A DNA stretch of 64,000 nucleotides from Brachynemurus nebulosus (Eukaryota > Arthropoda > Insecta > Neuroptera > Myrmeleontidae). Where the stretch lies: positions 45,564,454 through 45,628,453 of the forward strand of contig JAPWDM010000005.1 in NCBI GenBank assembly GCA_035578155.1, given 5' to 3'. Below are positions 47,731 to 59,856 of this stretch, piece by piece. Numbering within the stretch: position 1 is the first letter of the stretch; each line of letters starts with the position of its first letter. Made by a program: the position numbers and the translations under genes. The notes below the pieces were generated by a model that had not been told where the DNA came from, searched no databases, and saw nothing but the letters and a program-made list of their open reading frames with translations.

Positions 47731-48238
47731 TTGATGGTACTTAACGAAATGATAATAGGATATTACGTGATAGAGGTTATAAGTTACATATTATACACGA
47801 GCGAAAAAGTTACGCAAGAGCCACGCAACTACGAGTGCGCAATTGCGCGAGTGTGCAATATGTCTTACAACCGAGTTACGTACTATACTTTACCTGTACG
47901 ACTAACATGAACTTCACAATAAATAAAAATAATATAAAGATACAAATACAATACTCGCACATTAAATTTATATAGAATTTGAAATTTATTAAAAATAAAT
48001 ATAAACATTCAGTTGCTACGTAAAATTTTTGTACGGGTTTTAATATAATATACAACACAAAAATTAATAAAAGTGTAGTGTGATGTGTCTCTTTACGCAT
48101 AGACGCGTGTAAAACTGAATTATTTGTATAACTGTATGTAAAACATACGTTACCTAAATAGTATTTTGTACAGTAAATAAGCAATTTCATAGTAGTCGTA
48201 GATATTGTCTACTCTCATATCCAGAATAACAACTAATA
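47731..48238. other. no recognisable feature
   Basis: A 104-codon minus-strand open stretch (47876-48190) is low complexity with no family resemblance. An open stretch at 47644-47910 overlaps the end of the TIR element. Confidence 0.45.
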
Positions 48239-48278
48239 GTACGAAACACTTTTTGCGCGAGTAAACTTGCACTTGACA
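48239..48278 (+). repeat. small dispersed repeat copy
   Basis: GTACGAAACACTTTTTGCGC followed by GAGTAAACTTGCACTTGAC. Confidence 0.6.
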
Positions 48279-48902
48279 ACTTGTTTATTTTCAATAGCTA
48301 TGTACCTACTAATTAAGTAATATTTTGAATATTTGAAGAGCCATATAAACCAATAAACGTAAAAGTGTTAAAGTTTTAAAATACAATGTTTTTATACAAA
48401 TCATTCGTAGCCATTTCTATGAACATTAAAGAAGAAATTTCATACTTACATACTTGAAATATTCATAAGATTTTACTTCTGCGCTGCGCGTTGTGCTGTT
48501 TGAAGAGTGCACAGGCTACCTAACTAACTAGATTAACTCACATTGAACAAAATTGATTTTATCTGCTGAACTGAAAAAAAAAATGTACGGAATTCTTTAT
48601 CATACCAATTGAAAATATAAATTTGAAACATTCCCTACTTTTAATTATTTCACTTCACCGTTTAGTTCATTAACATTTCTTCAAATGTATATTATTTTAA
48701 TTTCTTTTCTATACCTCGGAAGTGAGTTAAGTAACCATCAACCATCAGAATAGAAAGAAAACCCCGCCATCAACATTGTACGCAGAGTTTGATGAGAAAA
48801 ATGACAGAAAGATTAATTAGAACGCGAGCTGTGTTTGTTGCGTTAATTTTTATGTTAATTGCATGCTAATCTTGCCTGTAGTATCTTGGTATTTTCTAGA
48901 AT

Positions 48903-49889
48903 GTAGGGGAAGATCGTCCAAAACGGGTATCTCTCAGCAGGTAGCAGCTTATACACCAATGCAATGTATCAAACGTATCAAGGTGAATTTATATCGAAAT
49001 TAACCAAACACCAACAAATTTCGATAACTTCTACTTGAGCACTAGAATCGTTTAATATTCCAGCAATCAAAGATTTTTATTGATTTTGATAAAATTCTGG
49101 CAAAAAATATCTCGTGATTAGTCGAAAAGTTTTATAGTAGCAGCCCTTTTAATATTACCATACTATTTTTTATCATCACTTCACCGCGCACCGTCAAATT
49201 AGAAAAGAACAGACGTGTGTTACAGCTTTAATTTTCGAATTGTTTTTTACTAATGAAAACATGTGTTCTTGAGCAAAGTGCGTAGGACAAACCGGGTAAA
49301 TGACTACCTAGCCCGGTTTTAAATTTATATTTAGTTTTTTGCAGTTTTGACTAATAAATCAATAAAAAAAATAACAAAAACAAAGAGAGAATAAAGCAAA
49401 AAAATTTCTATTTAAAACTGTGTGAATCAAATTTGAATTGAAGCCAGTCTTATTATTCGATTCGAATGCCGAAATTATTCAAATAATTCTTCAAACACTT
49501 CAAAGCTTTTTCAAATTATTTGAAAATTCCCAAACAATTAAAAAATTTTCGAAAAATTCGAGAATTTTAAAATTTTAAAACAATTTTAAATTTCAAATTA
49601 ATCGAAGAGTACTCCAATTATTCATTAAGTATTTAAAAACTTTCCGAAACATTAGGAAAGCTTCAAATTTTTAAATTTTTCGAACATTCGATACGAATTT
49701 CGAATATTTGACTCGGAAATTTCGAATATTCTCAAAAACAAATCTCTTACAGAAACTTTTTTAAGCCATGTTTCATTTTAAATTTCGATAAATATTCTAT
49801 TAGATAATATAAAATAAAAACAACCTACTTACCGAAGCCACTTTTGTACCTTAGCCAAGCTTACTCGCTTAGGGCTACTTCCCCCTATG
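48903..49889. mobile_element. possible TIR element with TTCGAA-rich core
   Basis: TAGGGGAAGATCG at about 48904 and CTACTTCCCCCTA at about 49877 form a short inverted pair (TAGGGG-GAAG type). Within it, 49440-49740 is dense in ATTCGAA/TTCGAAA words. The termini are short and diverged; this is a tentative boundary. Confidence 0.35.
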
Positions 49890-51083
49890 TTTAAATTAAA
49901 CCGGATACACATTTTTATTTAGAAAAGTATATTAATAAAAAAAAATGTATAAAATTGCCGCGACGCACATGAAAATACCGAAATTATAATAAACTTATAG
50001 ATAGTAGGAGAATTCCAGATATGTAGAATTTTCAAGAAAATCAAAGTTTTTATAGAGAACTTAAATAATAAATCAAAATAAATTTTAAAATTAAAACAAT
50101 TGAAATCTCATTTAATGTATATTTATTTAACTGACATCAAATATATTTTGTATTTATATTACTTCAAAATATTTTATGTTAAATAGACAATTCTAATTAT
50201 CGATTCTGGTACTAACCTCATGACATTTAATATTGAACTCGAGTTAAAAATAATTTATTATTATATGCTTTTTCTGCATTTTTATTATTGCCTTCTCATG
50301 TAGGTACATCCGTAACTGCGACTCGTCGAATAAATTTCTATCTATCTATATAAAACATATTTGTGTTACTTTAAATCGATTAGGAAAACACCACAGAAGT
50401 TTTCATTTCGATTGTGTGGTCTTAAGCACAGACATTAAGTCTAAGAAAATATAAGTCCAAACTTTATTATGTTTTTTTAACTATCGGAATCAACTAAAAA
50501 TATATTTATATAGGTAATGATATTATTTCATCCGAACTTTGAAACGTTAGCTGTAAATGAATAATTTATTTTGTTTTAGTATATTAATTTAAATCTTTTT
50601 TGATAAGTTTTAATTTCTTTTAAAAACACAAATTCAAACACTTTATAAAAATGGAAATTGGAACACGGTAGTTTTAACGAAGTCATGCACGAATTATAAA
50701 ATCATATTTATTTAGATTTGAATAAAAAATTAATAGATTAAATATTCAACTTAAATTTTTTGAATAAATATTGAATTAATCTTAATCCATTTCGCTATTT
50801 ATAAAATGTGACTCCAGATACCTACACTATAAAAAATTGATTAGAAAATTACGTAAAATTATTTAACTGGAATAGTTTTTACTCTGATAAAATTGTTATT
50901 TTATACAAATGAATTAAAAATACACAAAAAGTTCGGATATTTGCAGTCTCTTTCTTTTATATTTTGCTGTAAATCCGTGCATTTTTTTTATAAAATTTCT
51001 TTTTCATTAGTTGAATATTAAGCAAAAAGAATAAATTCCCTGTTACACTAACAATAAAGCCAGGATACCGTTTGAGAACAAAT
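49890..51083. other. no recognisable feature
   Basis: AT-rich. No gene or cross-window repeat was identified. Confidence 0.5.
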
Positions 51084-52254
51084 AACGTAAAATCTCCTAT
51101 ACCGGAACACGATCCAATAAAAAAACAGTTTTGACTTTTACATATTAATGAAGTTATTTCTGAAAGAAACGTCTGATAACAAAAATTATTTTTAATAGAA
51201 TGATTGTTTTTCAATTTAAATTCACCTCACATTTAATGTTTCCTTACTTAATTAAAGAAATATATATATGTATTAAACAGTTTTTGCTGAATGTGTCTCT
51301 TTTGCGTTTGATCAATGCTTATTCATGGAAACACAGGCCTTATCAATTTCAACATTTTCCAGTTAATTTTCGAAAACTATACAAATAATTTTTATTAGTC
51401 CAGTTAAGAGATTATAAGAGCTAAACCACCTTTATATTTGGTTTAAATATTATTTATATATATGTGTATTTCTATTCAGTACAGATATAACCTTTGTTTG
51501 TAACTTAAATCATGTACGTAAAATAACTAAAAATTTATATTATAAATAGTTTTAATTTCTTTTTGAGTCTAAAATATTTACTTACTGCTTTAAAATCCTA
51601 AAATTTTTAATATTTTTTTTTTATTTCGGAGCGTATCATCAATTGGTAAATAAAAAAATATTGATTTGAAGTTTCAAAATTTTATTAATAATGAAAAATT
51701 GTCGCCATTTTGATAAGTTTGTTTAGAATTGATTAGAACTTTACAAAATACATAGATGGCGAAACAAAATACAGTATTTTGGTGGTTTATTTTATCGAGT
51801 ATTTAAACCATTCTGTATTTCCTACTTTGACATTCTATGTATTACAAGATGTCCTCTACGATACTCTATAACATAGAGTGACATCTAGTAATACATAGAA
51901 TGTCAAAGTAGAAAATACAGAATGGTTTAAATATTCGATAGCAGAAGATGTATGTGATGTATCTCATGTACGTTACATACGTGTTCTTTTTTAGGTGTCT
52001 ATGTGCTGATTTTTTAAAGGTGTTAATATATTCTGTCCGTTTTTTATAGATGTCAACAAATTATAAAACAAAAACATTAATAAATCAAAATTTTTGGGTT
52101 ATATTTTCTTAAAAACATATTCATTAGATTAAAAAAAATTGGTTTCATGCTTATTAAGAAAAAGAAAATGGGTGTGTCATTTATTAATTAATTTTGAGAA
52201 GCTAGTTTAATGAAACACCTAAAAATTATGTTCCGATATAGGGACTTTTACGTT
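51084..52254. mobile_element. TA-flanked TIR element, 1.17 kb
   Basis: ACGTAAAATCTCCTATACCG on the left pairs with CGATATAGGGACTTTTACGT on the right, followed by GGAACA words. TA lies at both outer edges. Bases 51136-51265 match the interior of the small MITE at 35419-35648, and the GTAAAAG-CCC-GGAAC terminal wording is also alike, so the two are a long and a short form of one family. It contains a fold-back at 51794-51940. Confidence 0.75.
51794..51940. mobile_element. fold-back MITE nested in the 51084 element
   Basis: TATCGAGTATTTAAACCATT pairs with AATGGTTTAAATATTCGATA over about 52 bp, with a further inner stem AGATGTC/GACATCT. It may be TA-flanked (TA...TCGA). Bases in both arms match almost perfectly, suggesting recent insertion or gene conversion. 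Confidence 0.82.
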
Positions 52255-53021
52255 AGTTCTTTTCAAAAATTTTTACACTTTTTACCCGTTTCTAAAAATT
52301 ATCCATTTTGTAACGTATTTTTTTACAGTGTAAGTAATATATATTATTCAATGCAAATAGAGTACATCAGCGCCTCAAAATTTATAATTTAATATTCTAC
52401 ATAGATCTAATAAAGGATATATTTTGAGCATCCTTGTTTGAGCAATATGTCTATAAATATACACAAAACAAATGGAAATTGATAAATTTACATTCGATAT
52501 AATATTAATCCAATTTTAAAATTTGTATATCAGAATGGCACCAGTATACAAATTTATATTATAAATGTACAATCAACCCTCGAGTTTTGTCTCAGAATAT
52601 TCAGTGTCAGTCACAGCTCCATGTAACCAAAGATGGAAAATTTAAAAAAAAAAATTAATTAAAGAAGCTGAGATTAGGCAGTTTACAACTTAAGCATTAC
52701 ATAGTGTGACTATACACGGGCTCGCATATGATGAAAGATATTATTAACAAATTTATAAGGATTTCGTTATCGTACTACGAAATCCTAAAAAAAAAGCACT
52801 CCCTTAAATTTGACTAACTACTCGCGGGAGTAACTACTAATATTTAGAAGAAGTTTCCAGTAGCAGACATACCAACTTTCCAATTTTCAAGGACCGGACA
52901 TTAAAATTCATTATGGAGATGGAGCTGTGGCCACAAGGTCACGCGGAAAATAGAAGAGCTAAAGGAATTTTTGCTGCAAGTTTTCCCTCTAAAATAAAGT
53001 TGACGAGTAAAGAAAAAGAAA
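52255..53021. other. no recognisable feature
   Basis: AT-rich spacer. No coding or repeat signal was found beyond short A-runs. Confidence 0.5.
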
Positions 53022-53297
53022 AATACCCCTATAACATAGCGAACCCTGCACCCTGCATAACATAGCGAATTTTCGTTTATAAAAGTTAGTTTTTCTTGGA
53101 AACTAGTTGACATAGGATAATAGTTTAAAGACCTTTTTTATGTGTTTTTTTCTCGTCTTTCGAACAATGCCCCAAAAACCATATTCCGGGCATCGGATGT
53201 GTCTGGCTAGCGAACTTGTCTAACGGTTTTGGAGTTCCAACATCTTCACCAAATTTTGTAAAAGTAGGACATTTCGTTCGAAAGTTATCGTGCGGAC

Positions 53298-53374
<77 letters not shown>

Positions 53375-53487
53375 TGAATATTATTTTCGGTTTCTAGGGA
53401 GCTCAAAACAAATTTGCCATAGTCCCGGGTTCAAATCGTGTCATGACAGTGACTGTAATAGCTGATTTTTCGATTCGAAAATTCGCT
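53022..53487 (-). mobile_element. (TA)n-centred repeat, full-length copy
   Basis: On the minus strand it runs from AGCGAATTTTCGAATCG (ending at 53487, after a TTTT run) through GTCATGAC, CCCGGGACTATGG and the TAATATTCACTAA arm to a TA tract (53302-53371). The TGTCCGCACGATAACTTTCG arm follows, then the GAACTCGCTATG-like 3' end and AGGGGTATT at 53022. The terminal GCAGG...GGTATT block is duplicated once. At about 466 bp this is a good reference copy. Confidence 0.85.
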
Positions 53488-54936
53488 AAAACAGAAATCA
53501 ATAACTCAGTTGACCGAAAACCTTATGAGACGTCATGCACACCAGAAATTATCAATATCTTCTTAAAATTCAGTTGATGAGCAAATAAATACCGTATATA
53601 TTTTTAATTCTCGGGTGGGGGAGCTGAGACCCTTTAATGCCCCCATCTTCGTTGTATACGCGTCTGCTGTACACTCGAAAATTGGACACTTGGCAAACGT
53701 CTCCGTTAGCAAAACCAGAACTTTGTCACGATCCCCTTGGTTAAAAAATACAAAAACTTCTACCTTGAAGAATGGTACAACATTCCATCAAAAACTTACC
53801 AGAAACATCCGTTTCTTGATGTATACCTAATTCGAGATTCTATTGTACTTTATGATAATACAAGATCAGTACCTACGTATATTTTTTCCGAGTCGATAAT
53901 ACAGTAAACGCTTCTACTACAAAACTACAAACAAACTGAAATCTATCTATAGAAGCATTCAACCAACGTACGGTACAACGAACAAATACTTAAACCACCA
54001 CACCGAACCAAACCACATCGAATCGTCGAGATTGTTTGTCAGATGTCTGTAAACTTATTTTCATTCACTTTACTTGCCGTGCAATGCACCACACAAATTT
54101 TACTACACCCGTCGACTATATAAAATAGATGTTTTCTATATCTGAATCTCCTCTCCATATCCCATACATACAGCACTCCGCCACCTCCTGGTGCTCGACG
54201 ATGTGATGTTTGTCGTAGGTAGAAATATTCATCCATCTGTATTTCCGTCATATTCTTTACGTTCAACGTATGTATATATGTACAAACAACTCCTTTCAAA
54301 ACCACCACCACCACCCCCTTACTACCACAAGTACTATTTTCAGAACTACCAATCATCGTCAAGTATATACGAGAGATATGATGAAAATCCAACACCAATC
54401 AGATTTTCTTTTACAAACAGTGAGGAAAAATCACTGATGATATCATTGTCGATCATAATAACGCACGAGAAAATATATAGTCTAATTTAAAACGCGTAAA
54501 AAATAAAGTGATTTAGTGATTAGTCGAAAATTTGTACGTAAACGCGAAAGATTACGGATATGTTGTTTCGATTTGTCGAGTCAGCAAGTATCATTTGACA
54601 GAATCATTTGACAGAAATTGTTACATTTAAAAGCTTGTTTTTTAGGGTTTCGAAGAAAAAATCTCATTGTCATGTCTGTCCGGCTGTCACATCAACATAT
54701 TTCTAACATTTTTGCGGCTTATGAATATGAAATTTTGCATGTACCTCCATACTACAAATACTGGTCTCAATTAAAAATAGCATCAAAACAAAAATTTTTC
54801 TTAATTTTTTGAGTTTCGTTCCCGGATTGGAAAGTGGGCATGGAGCTGAAAATGTAAATAAAAGCAAAATTATTTCGAAAAATGATCTCATGAATGAGCA
54901 ACAGATTATTTTTTAGGACGTATGAAAAATTAAGTA
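53488..54936. other. unique-looking segment, possible host sequence
   Basis: Much less repetitive than its surroundings and with more balanced composition. Open stretches at 53615-53830 (+), 54191-54490 (+) and 54039-54398 (-) show no recognisable domain; the last two overlap on opposite strands and include low-complexity P or V runs. It could be untranslated or regulatory host DNA. I cannot support a gene. Confidence 0.35.
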
Positions 54937-54938
54937 TA

Positions 54939-55145
54939 CACGGGGAGAAAATTCCTATAGAAATTACTGTGCTCATACTACAATCGACGTGTAACAGGTG
55001 AACATATCCAATTTTTGTACGGTATAAAAATTATAGTGATATTCTAATTTTTATAATTTTACCGTACAAAAATTGGATATGTTCGCCTGTTACACGTCGA
55101 TTGTAGTATGAGCACAGTAATTTTTATAGGAATTTTCTCTCCGTG
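54939..55145. mobile_element. TA-flanked hairpin MITE, 207 bp
   Basis: CACGGGGAGAAAATTCCTAT on the left pairs with ATAGGAATTTTCTCTCCGTG on the right, and the complementarity extends to a loop of about 10 bp around 55035. TA lies at 54937-54938 and 55146-55147. The near-complete arm match implies a young insertion. The CACGG...CCGTG with TA flanks fits a Tc1/mariner-type MITE. Confidence 0.87.
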
Positions 55146-55147
55146 TA

Positions 55148-55736
55148 GAAACTAATAGACATTCAAACTATCAAATATAATTGCAAAAAAAAAAAATTAA
55201 AAGCTTTTTGTTTTTACAGTAACAAGAAAAATAGGGGGTCGACATTTAATAGGATTTCACAGTAGCGCCGTAGCTACCGTTACTCCGATTACGATGAAAT
55301 TCGTAGGCGGAGACGGTACAAAGGGTGTGCAAAGTGTGTGACAGCACTTAACCTCACAACGCGAAGTTTTTTTACCCGTTACCTATATATTTTGAGGAGA
55401 TACCTATTTTTGAAAATTTATATAAGGAGGCCTCACAAAACTCATCTTACCTACTTTCAGTTTTATCTTATGAGGCCTCTATTCGTAGGGAACCATTTAA
55501 GAAACAAACCACACAATTTCGAAAAATTTCATCAAAAACGATCGAATTGTTTCTGAAATTATGCCACTTCAAACACATAGACCGACAGACAGACACGAAA
55601 CCAAATTTGTTCAGGAAGTCAATACGATAAAAGACGAGTAAAAATTTGCATTTTCATATTTCAAAAGTGATCAATGATTTCAATGCTTCAGCTACTTTAG
55701 TAGTCTCTATACATAGATATCTATGCCCCGAACGCT
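55148..55736. other. no gene; one fibre-like phrase
   Basis: Contains, on the minus strand, the phrase CGATCGTTTTTGATGAAATT at about 55525-55545, followed (plus) by repeated GACAGACAGAC. This is the same wording found in several unrelated repeats here. Confidence 0.5.
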
Positions 55737-55888
55737 GCCACATACGGTAATTTCACCCATTTAGTGCGACAAAAGTAATTTTCTTTTTTAGTATGAAAAA
55801 ACCAAATGTTTAAAATAATATACTTTAATCATTATTGTGATATTTTTCCCTAATTTATTCAATTAATAAGTTTTCGGTTTCAATGAGG

Positions 55889-55931
<43 letters not shown>

Positions 55932-56638
55932 TAGATAATTAAAATTTAATAAAACAAAATGTACAGATGTAATGAAGTAAGGTATCAGTAAATGTTTTAT
56001 TAGTCTTCATCACCATCTAATTGGTGTTCGATATCAGTGTCTTCTGAAAATTTAATTAAATCCTCTCCTCACAATAGTCCTCGTGGTTGAATTTAGATCA
56101 TCGCAACTCTCTGTAAATAAAAGGTCATAATTTAAAAAAGGATTATTTGGGGTCGCTAAAATTTGTTTTATAATTTACTGAAATACTAAACAAAGAACTA
56201 AAACAGCAAACAAAATGATACTCCAGGGAACTTTTATACAAAGTTATATGGAAAAAAATTTAAAATCATAATTTTATTTTTTAATGTAATATAGGGTCAA
56301 AATATAAAGGACATTAAAAATAATACCTACTATTAATTTGTAGCACGTACGTACCTGAAACTACAACATCCATTATCAAAATTCAAATAATATTTGGTAC
56401 AATTCTCAAAAAACATCACTGTTACTTTGTTTTAGATTTCGAAACCAATTAAACACCCCAGCTGAAACAGAAAAACTTCTACTTGTTGAGTCTTTCATCA
56501 GTTATTGTAATAGCTTCAAACAAAGGGTATGGGTGTAAGAGTTAATAGAGAATGTGAATTCATAGCTATTGGTGTTAAAATACCAAAATTATTTTTCCAT
56601 TTTTGTCGCGCTAAATAGATGAAATTGCCGTATATGCC
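55737..56638. mobile_element. TIR element, 0.9 kb
   Basis: GCCACATACGGTAATTTCAC on the left pairs with the right end GAAATTGCCGTATATGCC. Similarity (about 80 percent by eye) extends over some 45 bp, including TAGTGCGACAAAA / TTTTGTCGCGCTA. There is no clear target duplication. A run of 37 A lies at 55891-55927, possibly a retroposed insertion inside. No transposase is present. Confidence 0.65.
55891..55927 (+). repeat. poly(A) run
   Basis: 37 consecutive A. Upstream sequence shows no AATAAA signal at the usual distance and no recognisable retrogene. Confidence 0.9.
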
Positions 56639-57649
56639 ACTACGGATCCCTGACTTAATTCAGGCCCAACACACCTTAATCAATTTTAAAACATTAAATT
56701 CAATTTAAATATTTGAAATGCATAACAATTAAAATTCCAAAGTAAAAAAAAAAAAATTATTACAACTGATAATTTTCAACAATTTTTCATAATCATTGTT
56801 TAAATTCATTTATTGTGTCTTTTAAATGCTCGCTATCTTGTAATCAAATAATATTAATAAAAATCATTCAAAAAAAAAAAAAAAAATGGAACTTGTGACT
56901 GACATAGTCATAATAGTATGAATATAAAAACGGAAACAGGTGATCAGTTACGTCCGATGTCCGATCATAATTATCATCTCAACAACACAGTCAAAAAACT
57001 TCAGTCAAAAATTTAAATTTATACCTAAGTTTTTTTAAGTACATAGGTAAGTGTATTTCCTACATTTTATTCAAATTTCAAAATTAATCATCATTTAACA
57101 ATATATGTTAATTACAGTGTTATCAAAACTAATAATTAACTCCGCGTTATAATGAATTAGTTAATCACCATTTATTATCTACAATTCTACGCACACAAAG
57201 GGAAAAAAAATTTTATAAAAAATTGTTTCATTTATTTAACAATGTTGCTTTTAAATGCGCTTCCAGTATTTTTAAAAGACTTGTCACTTATTATTTTCTT
57301 TTTTTACTGGTCTTTTAGTTTGTTAAGGGGTTAAAATACATTGATCGATCTATCAAAAAACTATCAAAAGTACTAATTACTCATTAATATTTTTATTTTC
57401 CGGTCTATATTATATGACTTTAAAAATGGTAAATTTAGTAATCAAACCAATTTGAGCTTATACAGTTTTCACCAAATATTGATATTTTAGAACCAAATAA
57501 GCCCAGGAAGCCAAAAATCAAGATGGAACTTTTCGGGATGTTAATATAATGTGTGTATTGAATAAAAATAAGTATTTACTTTTACTTCCAATTTTTTAAG
57601 TTTTTACTTAAATAAAAACATATAAGTGATTATTTAAAAAAAGAGTTTA
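56639..57649. other. no recognisable feature
   Basis: AT-rich spacer with short A-runs. Confidence 0.5.
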
Positions 57650-57838
57650 CTCTAAAGCAGTGTTTTTCAACCTGTGGCTCGCGCCCTCTGAAGGTCGCGA
57701 AGCCTTTTTAAGGGGGTCGCAATTACTTTAACACTAAAACCACTCTAGTTCAATATATAATATTTAATAAAAAAAAAGGTTAATTAAGTGATGGTTTCAT
57801 ATTTTCGCTTGATAAAATTTCAAAACTAATAATTGTCG

Positions 57839-57931
57839 TCATATAGACGCTTTTTCTTTACTTTTGTTTTCATTACTCTCATTGAAACTTGAAGTTGACG
57901 GTTGTGCGTGTCTTTCCAAAAACTCATCCAT
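57839..57931 (-). pseudogene. possible hAT transposase N-terminal remnant
   Basis: The minus strand reads ATG then 29 further codons before TGA, starting MDEFLERHAQP. A short Met-Asp-x-Phe-Leu start upstream of a BED zinc finger is common in hAT transposases of the ZBED5/SCAND3-like group, and the position just inside the element's terminus fits. It is too short to prove; the rest of the gene is deleted. Confidence 0.4.
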
Positions 57932-58352
57932 TTTCAGTAATTACAATGCCAGCACAGAATTTTGGATATTAAACAATAAAAAACAGTGAGCAACTACTAA
58001 ACAAACAACAAGTAAATTCAATAAATTTAAACACAATTCAAAGCGAATTCACAATTCAAAGAATTCATAAGTGTCATCCTTTACTCGCCTGATGCTCCAC
58101 GTAGCGCTCATCACCTTGCTCTATGTCTCGCTCATACAAATCTCGCGCGAGCTTAGAAGCTACTAAAAGTCGTCAGCTTCGATGTCGATATAAAAATATA
58201 CTTGTTTAAAATCCTTTGTAACGATTTAATTGACACCTAACTGAAAATAATCAATAATGATGAACGGATTCGATATTTATAACATGAAATAAAAGTTAGA
58301 AATAGCAGAGGGTAGGGGTCGTGAAATATTTTTCTATACTAGGAGGTCGCGG

Positions 58353-58914
58353 TAGGGATGATCGATATTAGAAAAACATCGATGTTGACATCGATGTTAA
58401 TATCGATTCAAGAGTATCGATATACGATGTATATCGAAAGAAACACATCGATGTTCGAAAACATCGATGTTTCTGTAGCAAAATAAACAACCATTATAAT
58501 CTATTATTTTATTTATTAAAAATTAACATTGCCAGTATTTATTTGGTACACATTGCAAAAAAAGTCACTTTGTTAGAAGTTTACCTTTTAATATGTTCCT
58601 TTGTTGATACAAATGCTGCCCAGCTTTTGAAAAAAGTCTCTCTGAAGCTGTTGAAGTTACTGTGAAATACAAATAATTAATGGCAATTTTTTTCAAGTTT
58701 GGATAAGTGAATCCTAGAACTTGCCATAAAAGTAATAGATCTTGTTTTAAATCAGCGACAGGACTTTATAAATACTGGGTAGGTTAGAGTAATATCGATG
58801 TTTCGATATTATTCTCATAACATCGATGTGTCGATGTTATCGAGGACATAACATCGATGTTTTCCCTCTAAACATCGATGTTTTTCTAACATCGATGAAT
58901 ATCGATCATCCCTA
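58353..58914 (-). mobile_element. nested hAT element with ATCGAT iterons
   Basis: Termini TAGGGATGATCGATATT and ATATCGATCATCCCTA lie between GGTCGCGG (58345-58352) and GGTCGCGA (58915-58922), an 8-bp duplication with one difference. ATCGAT occurs about seven times in the first 115 bp and about six times in the last 120 bp, very dense subterminal iterons. It carries the 3' end of its own transposase gene. Confidence 0.88.
58565..58765 (-). pseudogene. hAT transposase C-terminal (dimerisation) domain
   Basis: The complement gives 66 codons to a TGA (complement of 58565-58567). Visible motifs are YPNLKKIAINYLYFTVTSTA followed by SERLFSKAGQ and QQRNILKG, which is the hAT dimerisation signature (P-x-L...A-x-x-Y-L...S-x-x-SER-x-FS-x-AG...R). 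A stop precedes the fragment at about 58768. The DDE catalytic part and zinc finger are missing. The wording differs clearly from the 37170-37463 fragment (SERLFSKAG against VERSFSELK), so the two belong to different hAT lineages. Confidence 0.87.
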
Positions 58915-59004
58915 GGTCGCGAAATATTTATCCTTATTAGGGGAGTCGCGCCATGAAAAAGGTTGAAAAACACTGCTCTAAAGTTTAACCTTCGGTTAAC
59001 GAAA

Positions 59005-59320
<316 letters not shown>

Positions 59321-59530
59321 AATAAGGAAATATTTGATATAGATTATCCATATACTATATTTCGTTACTGAAGTCAAATAACGACTTATAGAGTTAGTAT
59401 GTACATACCAATATGTATGTAGTAAGATACTATATACATATTCCTCAAAGACCTATGCATGTACCATTGATATATGAATACTATTCATATATCTATGGCA
59501 TGTACATAATTACGAAATAAAAAAGCCGCC

Positions 59531-59567
59531 AACTGCAAGTTGTACGTGCGCCAATAGTGTTCCGTAC
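59531..59567 (-). repeat. small dispersed repeat copy
   Basis: AACTGCAAGTTGTACGTGCG followed by CCAATAGTGTTCCGTAC, the reverse complement of the 38144 copy. Confidence 0.65.
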
Positions 59568-59616
59568 AAGCAGTGATTATTATAGATTTAATGTAATATG
59601 TAGCATATAAAATACC

Positions 59617-59856
59617 TCTGTCGCAGCATCCTGCATAACATAACGAATTTCCGTTTACAAAAATTAGTTTTTGTCGGAAATTAGTTGACAGAATAATTAT
59701 TGTTCAAAAACCTTTTTTATGTGATTTTTTCAATGGTGTAAAAAATTGTTACAAAAATTTTTGAATTTGGGGAAATTTTTGCAAAATTTAATTTTTTTCA
59801 CGAAAAATGCCCAAAAAACCATGTTCCAAGCATCGCATTTATGGCAAGATTTTTGG
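59617..59856 (-). mobile_element. (TA)n-centred repeat, 3' half, inverted
   Basis: Reads the family's 3' half on the minus strand: AATACCTCTGTCGCAGCATC at its plus-strand start, then CATAACGAATTTCCG and so on to CCATGTTCCAAGCATCG. It abuts the full copy at 59857-60310 head to head. Confidence 0.75.

Larger units (their letters stand above)
57658..58975. mobile_element. hAT element, 8-bp TSD, hosting another hAT
   Basis: CTCTAAAG is repeated exactly at 57650-57657 and 58976-58983. Termini are CAGTGTTTTTCAACCTGTGG and AAAAGGTTGAAAAACACTG. Subterminal GGTCGCG words repeat at both ends. Removing the nested element (58353-58914) leaves about 750 bp. A short coding remnant of a transposase N-terminus lies on the minus strand at 57839-57931. 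Confidence 0.92.

Noticed and set aside
54039..54490. 119-codon minus and 99-codon plus open frames
   Set aside because: They overlap on opposite strands, contain homopolymer-derived V and P runs, and resemble nothing I know.
55891..55927. Processed pseudogene inferred from poly(A)
   Set aside because: No coding similarity upstream and no visible target duplication around the run.
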